Notes: generated from the sequence alone by a model not told the origin. A DNA stretch of 12,402 nucleotides from Candidatus Curtissbacteria bacterium RIFCSPLOWO2_01_FULL_41_18 (GCA_001776475.1 MFBQ01000005.1:1-12402); one strand, 5' to 3'; shown: positions 1 to 6,748, numbered from the stretch's first letter. A program made the numbers and translations.

Positions 1-1
1 A

Positions 2-73
2 CGGAATGACGAATCATCCATTTTAGCATTGATTTTAAGACTGGATCAAGAGACCATGTTGTGGATTTATTGA
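2..73 (+). CDS. Possible C-terminal end of an upstream gene, cut by window edge
   Basis: One frame is open from the left edge to a TGA at 71-73, giving about 23 residues that end in LRLDQETMLWIY. So short a stretch without a stop could be chance. Its only support is that it lies directly before the next gene on the same strand. It would also be the only TGA stop in the window, which argues against it. No function can be assigned. Confidence 0.15.
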   Translation, partial: RNDESSILALILRLDQETMLWIY

Positions 74-110
74 CAAATAGGAATGAAATTATTGATAATT
101 GCTACGGATT

Positions 111-707
111 ATGTTTAGAATTGAAGCTTTGTTAGGCGGAGGAACTAAAGAAATTGGTATAGATTTCAGGGACGGGAATGCTAGAGACCTTCTGGCAGAA
201 ATTAATAGTCAAGGAAAAAGCCTCGCATCTCTGGAAAAGGTAGGCACAATTTCTGGGGTACCGATTACTTTACCTATTCCTCGCGGCCATCCCTCACTCA
301 GATCCTGGCCCAATGTTTTTGATCTAGGACGTCCTTTGGATTGGGGCTACTCGACACATGAGACAAGCTTACACTTTAAAGAAGAGCCTAGCTTGAGTGG
401 CGAAGGTATTGTTTCTGTGGTAATAAGAAAAAGATTTACAGACAGGTCTGAAGATTTAGTTTTCAGTTTAGATGTGGTGAATGCGAAAATCCATTTGGAT
501 GTACAAATTACCCCAGACCAGCTTTTTAGAGGTTCTGCTGAAAAACTGCGTGGACGGAAATTAAAAAAATTGCGAGATTTCATAAAGGGAGAATTACCTG
601 AAAATCCGCTATATGACTCAAATAGATGGGTGCTAGCAGAAAGTTTATTTGGAATGACTTGGTCAGCCTCTCAGCTCACTCTGCCTAACCTTCCACCCAT
701 GGTTTAA
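111..707 (+). CDS. Uncharacterised protein of about 198 residues
   Basis: I do not recognise this protein. Starting at the ATG at 111 it has 198 residues; an in-frame TTG at 99 would add four. Neither start has a clear Shine-Dalgarno sequence. The product looks soluble: there is no signal peptide, no hydrophobic helix long enough for a membrane segment, and only a short basic stretch in the second half (GRKLKKLRDF). The N-terminus is glycine-rich (ALLGGGTKEIG) and is followed by IDFRDGNARDLL. The middle (about residues 100-135) alternates hydrophobic and polar residues, as in a beta-sheet fold. The gene converges on uvrB, and the two stop codons overlap within the shared TTAA at 704-707. Just upstream, another frame encodes a similar IDFKTGSRDH segment, which could mean a degraded duplicate. 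The length of the open frame makes it probably a real gene; its role is unknown. Confidence 0.6.
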   Translation: MFRIEALLGGGTKEIGIDFRDGNARDLLAEINSQGKSLASLEKVGTISGVPITLPIPRGHPSLRSWPNVFDLGRPLDWGYSTHETSLHFKEEPSLSGEGIVSVVIRKRFTDRSEDLVFSLDVVNAKIHLDVQITPDQLFRGSAEKLRGRKLKKLRDFIKGELPENPLYDSNRWVLAESLFGMTWSASQLTLPNLPPMV

Positions 708-2698
708 GCCTTTAGATGCCTTATTTGATCCCTCAAAACTGCTGCTTTTTCAAAATCCAAAATTCTGGCTGCGTCTTTCATTTCACGCGTTAAAATTTTG
801 ATCAACCTATTTTTGTCATCGGGAAGCATGTTACCAGCTTCTGCTCTTTGTATTGCTTGAGTTAAAACTTCGTCGCGAAATACTTTTTTCTTCTCCTCAT
901 AAATTTTTTCCCGATCGACAAGTTTTTCCCTGATTGCCTTTTGGATCGAGGTGGGTGTTATATGATGAATTTTGTTGTAATCGAGTTGGACTCGACGTCT
1001 TCTTTCTACCTCGTCAATTGCCCGTTTCATTGATCCGGTTACAACATCAGCATAAAGTATGACTTGACCCTCGACGTGACGAGCAGCGCGTCCCATCGTT
1101 TGGATTAAAGAGGTTTCGGAGCGCAAAAAGCCTTCTTTGTCTGCATCAAGTATTGCTACCAACGTCACCTCCGGAAGGTCTAGCCCCTCTCTGAGTAAAT
1201 TTATACCTACAAGAACATCATATTTACCCAATCTAAGATCATCCAAAATATCGCTTCTATCTAAGGTTTGGACTTCAGAGTGCAAGTATTGGACTTTTAA
1301 GCCTTTTTCTTCCAAATAGTTTGATAGCTCTTCCGCCATGCGTTTGGTTAGCGTTGTTACCAAAGTTCGTTGGCTTTTTTGAGCGCGTTTTTCAATTTCA
1401 GCAATTAAATTATCGATTTGACCCTTCGATTTCCGGATTGATATCTCAGGATCGATAAGACCAGTGGGACGAACCAATTGTTCGACCACCTGACTTGAAA
1501 TATTGATTTCATACTGCGCAGGAGTTGCAGACGTGTAGATTACTTGGTTAATTTTTCTAGCAAATTCTTCAAACTTTAAGGGTCTATTGTCAAAAGCACT
1601 AGGCAGGCGAAACCCGAAGTCAACAAGCATTTGCTTACGCGTCCTGTCGCCATTATACATACCGTTAATTTGGGGAACAGTCATGTGGGATTCGTCAATT
1701 ATCATCAAGTAATCTTTGGGAAAATGGTCCAGAAGTGAAAATGGAGGTTCGCCGGGCTTTCTGCCGTCAAAATGGCGTGAATAGTTCTCGATACCCTTGC
1801 AGTAGCCCAAAGTCTGAATCATTTCAATGTCGTAGTTGGTTCGCTGCTGGAGTCTGTACGCTTCCAGCTCTTTCCCACAAGCTTTAAGCTCTTTAAGTCT
1901 TTTTGATAACTCTTCTTTTATCAACTCGATTGCAGCAAATGTTGTCTCGTCAGAGGCAATATAGTGCTTGGCGGGGTAGATTACAGCAGCATTAAGGTTT
2001 TCAACAGTATTTCCCGTGACAGGATTGATAACTTGAATTGACTTTAAGCTTTCTCCAAGGAAATTAAGACGCAAGCCGTTGTTTTCGTAAGCAGGCAATA
2101 TTTCGACATTTTCTCCACGGACGCGGTAAGTACCGCGCCTGAAATCCGTATCGTTTCTTTCATATTGAAGTTTGGCAAAGGCGCGCAATAGATCTTCCCT
2201 AGACCAAGGTTGATCTATTTCAAGTGTTAGTCTTGCTTCTTGATACTCTGTTGGTGAGCCTAGATTATAAATAGCTGATACTGAGGCCACCACAATAACG
2301 TCATTCCTTGTTGAAAGTGCGGTGGTTGCAGCAAGTCTTAGCCTATCGATTTCCTCATTGATTTCTGTTTCTTTTTCAATATAAGTGTCTGTTGCTGGTA
2401 AATAAGCTTCAGGCTGATAGTAGTCGTAATAGGAGACAAAGTAGCAAACAGCGTTTTTTGGAAAGAATTGGCGGAATTCTTGATAAAGTTGAGCAGCTAG
2501 AGTTTTATTATGTGAGATTACAAGAGTCGTTTTTTGAGATTTTTCGATAACACAGGCAACTGAAAATGTTTTACCAGAACCCGTAACCCCTATGAGAGTC
2601 TGGTGCTTAAAGCCATTTGCAAGACCATTCGTGAGCTTTTCAACGGCTTGCGGCTGATCACCGGCAGGTTTGTAAACCGAAGTTAGTTCAAATTTCAT
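704..2698 (-). CDS. uvrB: UvrABC system protein B (excinuclease helicase subunit)
   Basis: UvrB is the damage-verification subunit of nucleotide excision repair. It is loaded by UvrA, uses ATP to probe the DNA with a beta-hairpin, and then recruits UvrC. At 664 residues it has normal full length. Visible motifs: Walker A GVTGSGKT (37-44); the Tyr-rich beta-hairpin YYDYYQP (90-96); DEAD-type box DESH (335-338); helicase motif YTSATP (388-393); GINLLREGLDLP (498-509); motif VI QTMGRAAR (533-540); and a C-terminal UVR domain (about 629-664) that contacts UvrC. The ATG at 2698 starts the canonical KFELTSVYKPAGDQPQA. No Shine-Dalgarno sequence precedes it; a TATAAT lies 11 nt upstream, so the leader is probably very short. 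It is divergent from lexA, consistent with shared SOS control, though no classic SOS box is seen. It overlaps the convergent upstream gene by 4 bp. Confidence 0.98.
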   Translation of the reverse strand: MKFELTSVYKPAGDQPQAVEKLTNGLANGFKHQTLIGVTGSGKTFSVACVIEKSQKTTLVISHNKTLAAQLYQEFRQFFPKNAVCYFVSYYDYYQPEAYLPATDTYIEKETEINEEIDRLRLAATTALSTRNDVIVVASVSAIYNLGSPTEYQEARLTLEIDQPWSREDLLRAFAKLQYERNDTDFRRGTYRVRGENVEILPAYENNGLRLNFLGESLKSIQVINPVTGNTVENLNAAVIYPAKHYIASDETTFAAIELIKEELSKRLKELKACGKELEAYRLQQRTNYDIEMIQTLGYCKGIENYSRHFDGRKPGEPPFSLLDHFPKDYLMIIDESHMTVPQINGMYNGDRTRKQMLVDFGFRLPSAFDNRPLKFEEFARKINQVIYTSATPAQYEINISSQVVEQLVRPTGLIDPEISIRKSKGQIDNLIAEIEKRAQKSQRTLVTTLTKRMAEELSNYLEEKGLKVQYLHSEVQTLDRSDILDDLRLGKYDVLVGINLLREGLDLPEVTLVAILDADKEGFLRSETSLIQTMGRAARHVEGQVILYADVVTGSMKRAIDEVERRRRVQLDYNKIHHITPTSIQKAIREKLVDREKIYEEKKKVFRDEVLTQAIQRAEAGNMLPDDKNRLIKILTREMKDAARILDFEKAAVLRDQIRHLKA

Positions 2699-2709
2699 TT
2701 CGAATTTTG

Positions 2710-2715
2710 ATTATA
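2710..2715 (-). promoter_or_regulatory. Candidate -10 box of the uvrB promoter
   Basis: TATAAT on the - strand ends 11 nt before the uvrB ATG. A start about 7 nt downstream would leave a leader of roughly 5 nt. No convincing -35 box sits 17-18 bp upstream (TCTAAA or TTCTAA), so the call rests on the -10 box and its position. Confidence 0.4.
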
Positions 2716-2753
2716 ACTCTTTGAATATTTTTTTTAGAAATTGATTTGGCCTA

Positions 2754-2783
2754 TTGACATCTTCGGGTTTTCTTTGGTATAAA
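2754..2783 (+). promoter_or_regulatory. lexA promoter, TTGACA-18-TATAAA
   Basis: A perfect TTGACA (2754-2759) is followed after 18 bp by TATAAA (2778-2783). Transcription would begin near 2790, exactly where the GTAT heptad array starts, leaving a leader of about 72 nt before the lexA ATG. Confidence 0.6.
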
Positions 2784-2789
2784 GGACTT

Positions 2790-2852
2790 GTATGAAGTAT
2801 CATGTATTAAGTATTTTGTATGATTAAAACATAATACAAGATACAAAATACT
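2790..2852 (+). repeat. Heptad array GTATNNN x5 facing ATACNNN x3, candidate lexA operator or leader hairpin
   Basis: GTAT occurs at 2790, 2797, 2804, 2811 and 2818, exactly every 7 nt. Its reverse complement ATAC occurs at 2834, 2841 and 2848, also every 7 nt. The inner copies form a perfect 12-bp inverted repeat, AGTATTTTGTAT (2810-2821) and ATACAAAATACT (2841-2852), with a 19-nt spacer. The array fills the predicted lexA leader. It could be a cooperative operator, a leader hairpin, or a dispersed AT-rich repeat. No GAAC-N4-GTTC or CTGT-N8-ACAG SOS box is visible nearby. Confidence 0.6.
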
Positions 2853-2861
2853 AAGAAGAAT

Positions 2862-3482
2862 ATGCCTACTGTTGTATATCGCCGACAACGCCAGATACTT
2901 GATTTTTTAAATAGCTACATAGCAAAACACGGTCATGCTCCTACCTTGGTCGAAATTGCCAAAAAGATGGGTGTTAAATCCCTTGCGACAGTCCACGAGC
3001 ACTTACAATCCTTACAAAAGAAAGGTCTAATAAAGAAAACTTCCGGTTTAGTCCGGTCTATAGAGCTTATTGACCAAAAAATCGGTAAAATTGTTCGAGG
3101 TATTGAGCTTCCGATTTTGGGGTTTATCGCTGCAGGTTCCCCAATCGAAACATATACCGACCCCGGCGCATCTTTTGCTGTCTCTGCCAATATGGTTTCA
3201 CCTAATAAAAAATCGTATGTTTTGCAAGTAAAAGGGCAGTCGATGGTTAATGACGGTATACTGGATGGTGACTTTGTAGTTATTGAAGAAACAAGCGAAG
3301 CTCACGATGGTGACATTGTGGTTGCGATGATTGAAAACGGGGTAGTAACTCTAAAGCGTTTTTTTAGAGAGAAAGATAGAGTTCGCTTGATGCCGGCAAA
3401 TTCCGAAATGGAGCCTATTTATGCAAAAAGCGTTACCATTCAAGGTAAGTGCGTTGCAGTAATTAGAAAATATCAAAGCTAA
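2862..3482 (+). CDS. lexA: LexA SOS-response repressor
   Basis: LexA represses DNA-damage genes and self-cleaves when bound to RecA filaments. The 206 residues are a complete protein. The N-terminal winged helix-turn-helix (about 1-68) contains ILDFL, APTLVEIAKKMGVKSLATVHEHL and KGLI, closer to the Bacillus type (STVHGHL) than to E. coli. The S24 peptidase domain follows: cleavage site Ala91-Gly92 within GFIAAGSPIE, nucleophile Ser127 in KGQSM, and general base Lys165 in VTLKRF. All parts needed for autocleavage are therefore present. The ATG at 2862 is preceded by only a weak purine run (AAGAAG). It is divergent from uvrB. A promoter and the heptad array upstream suggest autoregulation, but the operator sequence is inferred. 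Confidence 0.96.
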   Translation: MPTVVYRRQRQILDFLNSYIAKHGHAPTLVEIAKKMGVKSLATVHEHLQSLQKKGLIKKTSGLVRSIELIDQKIGKIVRGIELPILGFIAAGSPIETYTDPGASFAVSANMVSPNKKSYVLQVKGQSMVNDGILDGDFVVIEETSEAHDGDIVVAMIENGVVTLKRFFREKDRVRLMPANSEMEPIYAKSVTIQGKCVAVIRKYQS

Positions 3483-3497
3483 TCTGTCGGCTTTTTT
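3475..3497 (+). terminator. Possible weak terminator after lexA
   Basis: AAAGC (3475-3479) can pair with GCTTT (3490-3494) around a 10-nt loop, and a run of Ts follows to 3497. The stem overlaps the lexA stop codon and is short. It lies in the 22-nt gap to the convergent transporter gene, where a terminator is expected. Confidence 0.3.
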
Positions 3498-3504
3498 GTA
3501 ATTA

Positions 3505-4755
3505 TTATAAAGTAACAAGGAAGGCAATAGCAGCTACAGTCATAATTAGCAAGGTTAGTATCCCAAGAATATTTGTTGTTTTAGTATTGACATAGCTGCC
3601 CATTACTTTTTTGTTATTTGAAAGTAGAATAACAAAAAGTATAAGAGGTGGTGAGATTAGACCATAAATAACTGCAGTATAGAAGAGCGCCTTGAAAGGG
3701 TTGATATCAATTAGCGTCATTAAAAAACCTAAAACTGTTGAGGTGATTATCACTCCATAAAATGCTTTGGCCTGTCTAAAAGTATTGTCCAGACCTTCTC
3801 TCCACCCATAAATTTCTGAAATCGCATACGCCGCTGATCCGGCCAGCACTGGAATGGCCAGCAGTCCGGTTCCTACAATACCGAAAGTGAAAAGAAGCGA
3901 TGAAGCCTTGCCTGCGATTGGTTCCAACGCCTTTGCTGCCTGATCAGCGGTTACGATTTCGTTTGTGCCAAATCGAAACAAGGTTGATGCAGTTGTAGCA
4001 ATAATAGCCCACATAACAATGTTGGAAAAGAACATTCCCAAATTAACATCTTCTCTAACCATTTTTAACTCATGTTTAGTGACAATTATTTTTCTGTGTT
4101 TTTCTCGCTCTTGTTCCTTTATCTCCTCAACCTCTTCCGATGTTTGCCAGAAAAAAAGGTAGGGAGAAATTGTTGTTCCCAAAAGAGCCACTATTATTGC
4201 AATCGACTGTTTATCGAAACTGAACCTGGGTACAAAAGTGTTAATGAATATTTGTAGCCAGTCTTGTTTAGTTACCAGTGCTGCAGCAATGTATGCAAAG
4301 AGGGCGAAAGTAAGCCATTTAAGATTGGTCGTGATGAACCTATATGGGAAGCGAATCATTAAGACAATAATCAAAACTGTTATGACTATTGAGATAATCT
4401 CTTGCTTTATTGGAATCAGCAGGTGCGCAGCAGCCGACATGCCCGAAAGATCTGCGCCGATATTAATGGTATTTGAAACGATGATAAGTAGTGATAAAAA
4501 ATAAAGAAGGGGTTTTGACTTGTAGTGCAATTTGATATTTCCGGCTAGGCCTTTTTGGGTAACTGCACCAATGCGTGCACACATTTCCTGAACTGCAGCC
4601 ATCAGAGGGTAGGTTAAAAGTGCAGTCCAAAGCAATTTGTAGCCTTGTTGCGCACCTGCTATGGAATAAGTGACAATTCCAGAGGGATCATCATCGGAAG
4701 CGCCGGTAATTATACCAGGGCCGATTTTTTTAAATATTTTTTCAAATTTTTTCAA
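3505..4755 (-). CDS. NRAMP-superfamily divalent metal ion transporter, DPSG subtype
   Basis: A polytopic inner-membrane protein of 416 residues with about 11 hydrophobic helices. The opening GPGIITGASDDDPSGI and the EMCARIGAVT segment place it in the SLC11/NRAMP superfamily. The helix 1 metal-site motif is DPSG (23-26) rather than the DPGN of manganese/iron NRAMPs. The helix 6 region reads GTTISPYLFFWQ (193-204) without the usual MPH. Both changes are typical of the NRAMP-related group that includes magnesium transporters (NRMTs), so Mg2+ is a plausible substrate; this is inference. A charged loop (about 207-236, EEVEEIKEQEREKHRK) follows helix 6. The only in-frame start that fits is TTG at 4755; an ATG at 4760 is out of frame and meets a stop at once. 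No Shine-Dalgarno sequence is seen. It is divergent from rsmI and convergent with lexA. Confidence 0.9.
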   Translation of the reverse strand: MKKFEKIFKKIGPGIITGASDDDPSGIVTYSIAGAQQGYKLLWTALLTYPLMAAVQEMCARIGAVTQKGLAGNIKLHYKSKPLLYFLSLLIIVSNTINIGADLSGMSAAAHLLIPIKQEIISIVITVLIIVLMIRFPYRFITTNLKWLTFALFAYIAAALVTKQDWLQIFINTFVPRFSFDKQSIAIIVALLGTTISPYLFFWQTSEEVEEIKEQEREKHRKIIVTKHELKMVREDVNLGMFFSNIVMWAIIATTASTLFRFGTNEIVTADQAAKALEPIAGKASSLLFTFGIVGTGLLAIPVLAGSAAYAISEIYGWREGLDNTFRQAKAFYGVIITSTVLGFLMTLIDINPFKALFYTAVIYGLISPPLILFVILLSNNKKVMGSYVNTKTTNILGILTLLIMTVAAIAFLVTL

Positions 4756-4778
4756 GTCATTTTTTATTATCTAGAAAT

Positions 4779-4784
4779 ATTATA
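4779..4784 (-). promoter_or_regulatory. Candidate -10 box for the NRAMP-like gene
   Basis: TATAAT on the - strand lies 23 nt before the TTG start and predicts a leader of about 17 nt. The surrounding sequence is very AT-rich and no good -35 box is found at 17 bp, so this could be chance. Confidence 0.3.
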
Positions 4785-4813
4785 TATCAGCATTTGCCAT
4801 TTAATATATCCGA

Positions 4814-4842
4814 TTGACAATAATTTCCTAAGAGCAGAAAAT
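4814..4842 (+). promoter_or_regulatory. Candidate rsmI promoter, TTGACA-17-GAAAAT
   Basis: TTGACA (4814-4819) matches the -35 consensus. A 17-bp spacer leads to GAAAAT (4837-4842), which matches four of six -10 bases. Transcription would start near 4849, two bases before the rsmI ATG, giving an essentially leaderless mRNA. Confidence 0.35.
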
Positions 4843-4850
4843 TTAGTGTC

Positions 4851-5522
4851 ATGGGTGTTTTGTTTATAGTGGCAACTCCTATCGGTAACTTAGGCGATAT
4901 TACCTTGCGGGCAATCGAGAGCCTTAAAAGTGTGGACTACGTGTTATGTGAGGATACCAGAGTTACTGCAAAACTACTTAACCACTTTGGGATTTCTAAA
5001 AAAATGGTCTCCTTCAACGACTTTAATGAAGACCAAAAAATGTTGGCTGTAATCTCGGATCTTACTTCCGGTAAAAACATCGCTCTAGTTTCTGATGCCG
5101 GAACGCCTTTGATCTCCGACCCTGGCTATAAACTGGTTAGAACTGCTATCCACCGGGGGATTCGTGTTGAATCAATTCCCGGCCCGACTTCTATCACAAC
5201 TGCGCTTACCCTATCTGGCCTGCCACCTGATAAATTTACATTCCTGGGTTATTTACCAAAACAGGGCGGTAAAAGGTTGAAAATGTTAGAAGCGGTCAGG
5301 CAGAACCAAAAAAACTTAAAATCAACAACCATAATTTTTGAATCCCCTTTTCGAGTTTTGAAAACACTTGAAAGTATTAAAGACATCTTTGGCGATATTG
5401 ATGTTGTAGTTTGCCGGGAGCTGACAAAATTATATGAAGAAATCAGGCGAGAAAAAGTTTCGCAGTCAATTGCACATTTTTCCCAAACTAAACCCAAGGG
5501 CGAATTTGTAATTTTATTCTAA
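4851..5522 (+). CDS. rsmI: 16S rRNA (cytidine(1402)-2'-O)-methyltransferase RsmI, short form
   Basis: RsmI uses S-adenosylmethionine to 2'-O-methylate C1402 of 16S rRNA in the ribosomal P site. Diagnostic motifs: VATPIGNLGDIT (7-18), CEDTR (33-37), SDAGTPLISDPG (81-92), IPGPTS (109-114), FLGYLPK (131-137), FESPFR (163-168) and CREL/YEE (188-197). Together these are the tetrapyrrole-methylase-like two-domain core. The protein ends at 223 residues right after KGEFVILF, where many RsmI proteins (about 280 residues) continue into a C-terminal helical domain. That domain is absent, and no continuation is visible in other frames because the next gene converges 33 bp away. The ATG at 4851 gives the canonical N-terminus. 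No Shine-Dalgarno sequence is seen. It is divergent from the NRAMP-like gene. Confidence 0.95.
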   Translation: MGVLFIVATPIGNLGDITLRAIESLKSVDYVLCEDTRVTAKLLNHFGISKKMVSFNDFNEDQKMLAVISDLTSGKNIALVSDAGTPLISDPGYKLVRTAIHRGIRVESIPGPTSITTALTLSGLPPDKFTFLGYLPKQGGKRLKMLEAVRQNQKNLKSTTIIFESPFRVLKTLESIKDIFGDIDVVVCRELTKLYEEIRREKVSQSIAHFSQTKPKGEFVILF

Positions 5523-5555
5523 TTTGCTGGCTCTACTGGACTATGTTGGAGCTTA

Positions 5556-6563
5556 TTACAGTAAGGTTTTTTTAAAGAAAAGTAAGTCCTGTCTCGTTCG
5601 CTTGGATAAAAACTGTTTAAACGCTTCTTTAAACGTAAACCAACAAAATTCTTTACCTTCTTTTAACTCTAAATTCTCTAGCTTTGTAGATATTTTTGAA
5701 TAGAAAACATATCGATGAGTTTTAAAGTCTGGATTAAAATAATTGCAAAGAGGTTTGATGGTCGAATTACTTAGATAATTTCCTAATTCCTCGTATAATT
5801 CTCTCTTGAAGGTTTCTTGTGGCTTTTCACCTTTTTTATTTACTCCACCGAAAAAAGCCCATAAATTCGGGTTATTCTTAGTTCTATTATCCCTCAGGTG
5901 AAGTAGAACTTCTTTAGTTTTTGGATTATAAAGAAATCCACCTGCGTAAAATTTCTCTTCTGACGTAATGCCTAGTTTGCCCAGCTCCGAAGTAAGTTGA
6001 TTCGGATTTTTGAAAATAATTCCTTTTAAACCAAAATTATTTGCTGCACTCACATGTTCTTCTTTGTCATCAATGAAGATAGCTTCTTTTGGGCTCGACC
6101 CTAACTTTTTTAATACCAGACTAAAAATTTTCTCGTCAGGCTTTAATAATCCAACCTCGTTTGAAAATATTGTTATGTCAAAAAGTCCGTAGATTTGCAT
6201 TTTTTTTACTAATCTTGCGTGAGGTTCAATTGTGTTTGAAAGCATTGCTAACTGGTACCCGTTTGCTTTGAGTTTTTTAAGAATATCCACTACTTTCTTA
6301 CGTGGTTTATATCTTTTGGAGTATTCCCTTACAAATAAGGACTTTTTAGGAAGAGGCTTGGAAGCTTTAGTAGCTTTAAGATATTTCTGCCAAAATTGCT
6401 CCTCAGATATTTCTCCCTTGCCTAGAGGTTTTATCAATTCTGAATAATGCCTTTCATGGACTTCTTTTTTTACACCGAGCGACCTTATAATATCTTTGTG
6501 AACGTACGGCATCTCGTTCTTGTACAAAACTCCACCAACATCAAAAATAATGGCTTTAGTCAT
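5556..6563 (-). CDS. HAD-family hydrolase fused to a Nudix hydrolase domain
   Basis: A 335-residue, two-domain soluble protein. The N-terminal half (about 1-190) is a HAD phosphatase-like domain. It has nucleophile Asp8 in FDVGGVLY, motif II Ser109 in MLSNT, motif III Lys141 in GLLKPDEKIF, and motif IV Asp165-Asp166 in AIFIDDKEEHV. Motif I has Gly instead of the usual second Asp (Asp+2), as in the FDxGGVL subgroup. The C-terminal half (about 204-335) is a Nudix domain with box G240-x5-E246-x7-R254E255-L-Y-E258E259-L-G261; only the final hydrophobic position is replaced (Asn262). Nudix enzymes cleave nucleoside diphosphates linked to another moiety, and HAD enzymes release phosphate, so sequential action on one nucleotide-like substrate is possible. 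The substrate is unknown. The ATG at 6563 lies 6 nt after a TATAAT, with no ribosome binding site. It is convergent with rsmI. Confidence 0.92.
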   Translation of the reverse strand: MTKAIIFDVGGVLYKNEMPYVHKDIIRSLGVKKEVHERHYSELIKPLGKGEISEEQFWQKYLKATKASKPLPKKSLFVREYSKRYKPRKKVVDILKKLKANGYQLAMLSNTIEPHARLVKKMQIYGLFDITIFSNEVGLLKPDEKIFSLVLKKLGSSPKEAIFIDDKEEHVSAANNFGLKGIIFKNPNQLTSELGKLGITSEEKFYAGGFLYNPKTKEVLLHLRDNRTKNNPNLWAFFGGVNKKGEKPQETFKRELYEELGNYLSNSTIKPLCNYFNPDFKTHRYVFYSKISTKLENLELKEGKEFCWFTFKEAFKQFLSKRTRQDLLFFKKTLL

Positions 6564-6569
6564 AAGTCG

Positions 6570-6575
6570 ATTATA
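6570..6575 (-). promoter_or_regulatory. -10 box placing the transcript start on the HAD-Nudix ATG
   Basis: TATAAT on the - strand is followed by exactly six bases (CGACTT) and then ATG. By normal -10 geometry the first transcribed base would be the A of the start codon, giving a leaderless mRNA. No clear -35 box is seen. Confidence 0.45.
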
Positions 6576-6578
6576 TCA

Positions 6579-6602
6579 AGCTGGGAGTAGTTGCTTCCAG
6601 CT
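6579..6602. repeat. Hairpin AGCTGGGAG / CTTCCAGCT
   Basis: A 9-bp stem (6579-6587 with 6594-6602, one G-T wobble) encloses a 6-nt loop directly upstream of the HAD-Nudix -10 box. AGCTCAGAGA (6599-6608) is then repeated as AGCTCGGAGA (6615-6624), 16 nt on. No T-run follows on either strand, so it is not an obvious terminator; it could be a protein-binding site or a dispersed element. Confidence 0.4.
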
Positions 6603-6631
6603 CAGAGAACTTCTAGCTCGGAGAGATGATT

Positions 6632-6748
6632 TCCCTTGTCCCGCAGTAGCTTTAGCGAAAGTGGAGAACTAATGACTGGGTTGAAATAATCAAATATCCA
6701 GAGTTAGTGTATGAGAAGTTTATAGAATGTCTTGCCTTCCTTGCATAA
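6632..6748 (+). other. Gene-poor stretch with degenerate palindrome and possible gene remnant
   Basis: The part near 6638-6666 is imperfectly palindromic around GCTTTAGC. One frame from 6677 to a TAA at 6746-6748 then encodes 23 protein-like residues (WVEIIKYPELVYEKFIECLA, then three more) with no start codon or ribosome binding site. This could be the 3' remnant of a gene broken before or by insertion-sequence activity, or chance. The whole gap 6564-6809 has no intact gene that I can support. Confidence 0.2.

Noticed and set aside
2790..2852. Reading the heptad array as a CRISPR or tandem-repeat locus
   Set aside because: The repeat unit is only 4 conserved bases per 7 and flips orientation, unlike CRISPR repeats and spacers.
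4645..4869. Open frame of 74 residues spanning the NRAMP-like/rsmI gap
   Set aside because: It runs antisense through the transporter N-terminus and overlaps the rsmI start out of frame, with no supporting signals.
6579..6740. tRNA or other structured RNA in the gap before the IS
   Set aside because: Stems are present, but no acceptor, D-loop and T-loop arrangement could be built on either strand.
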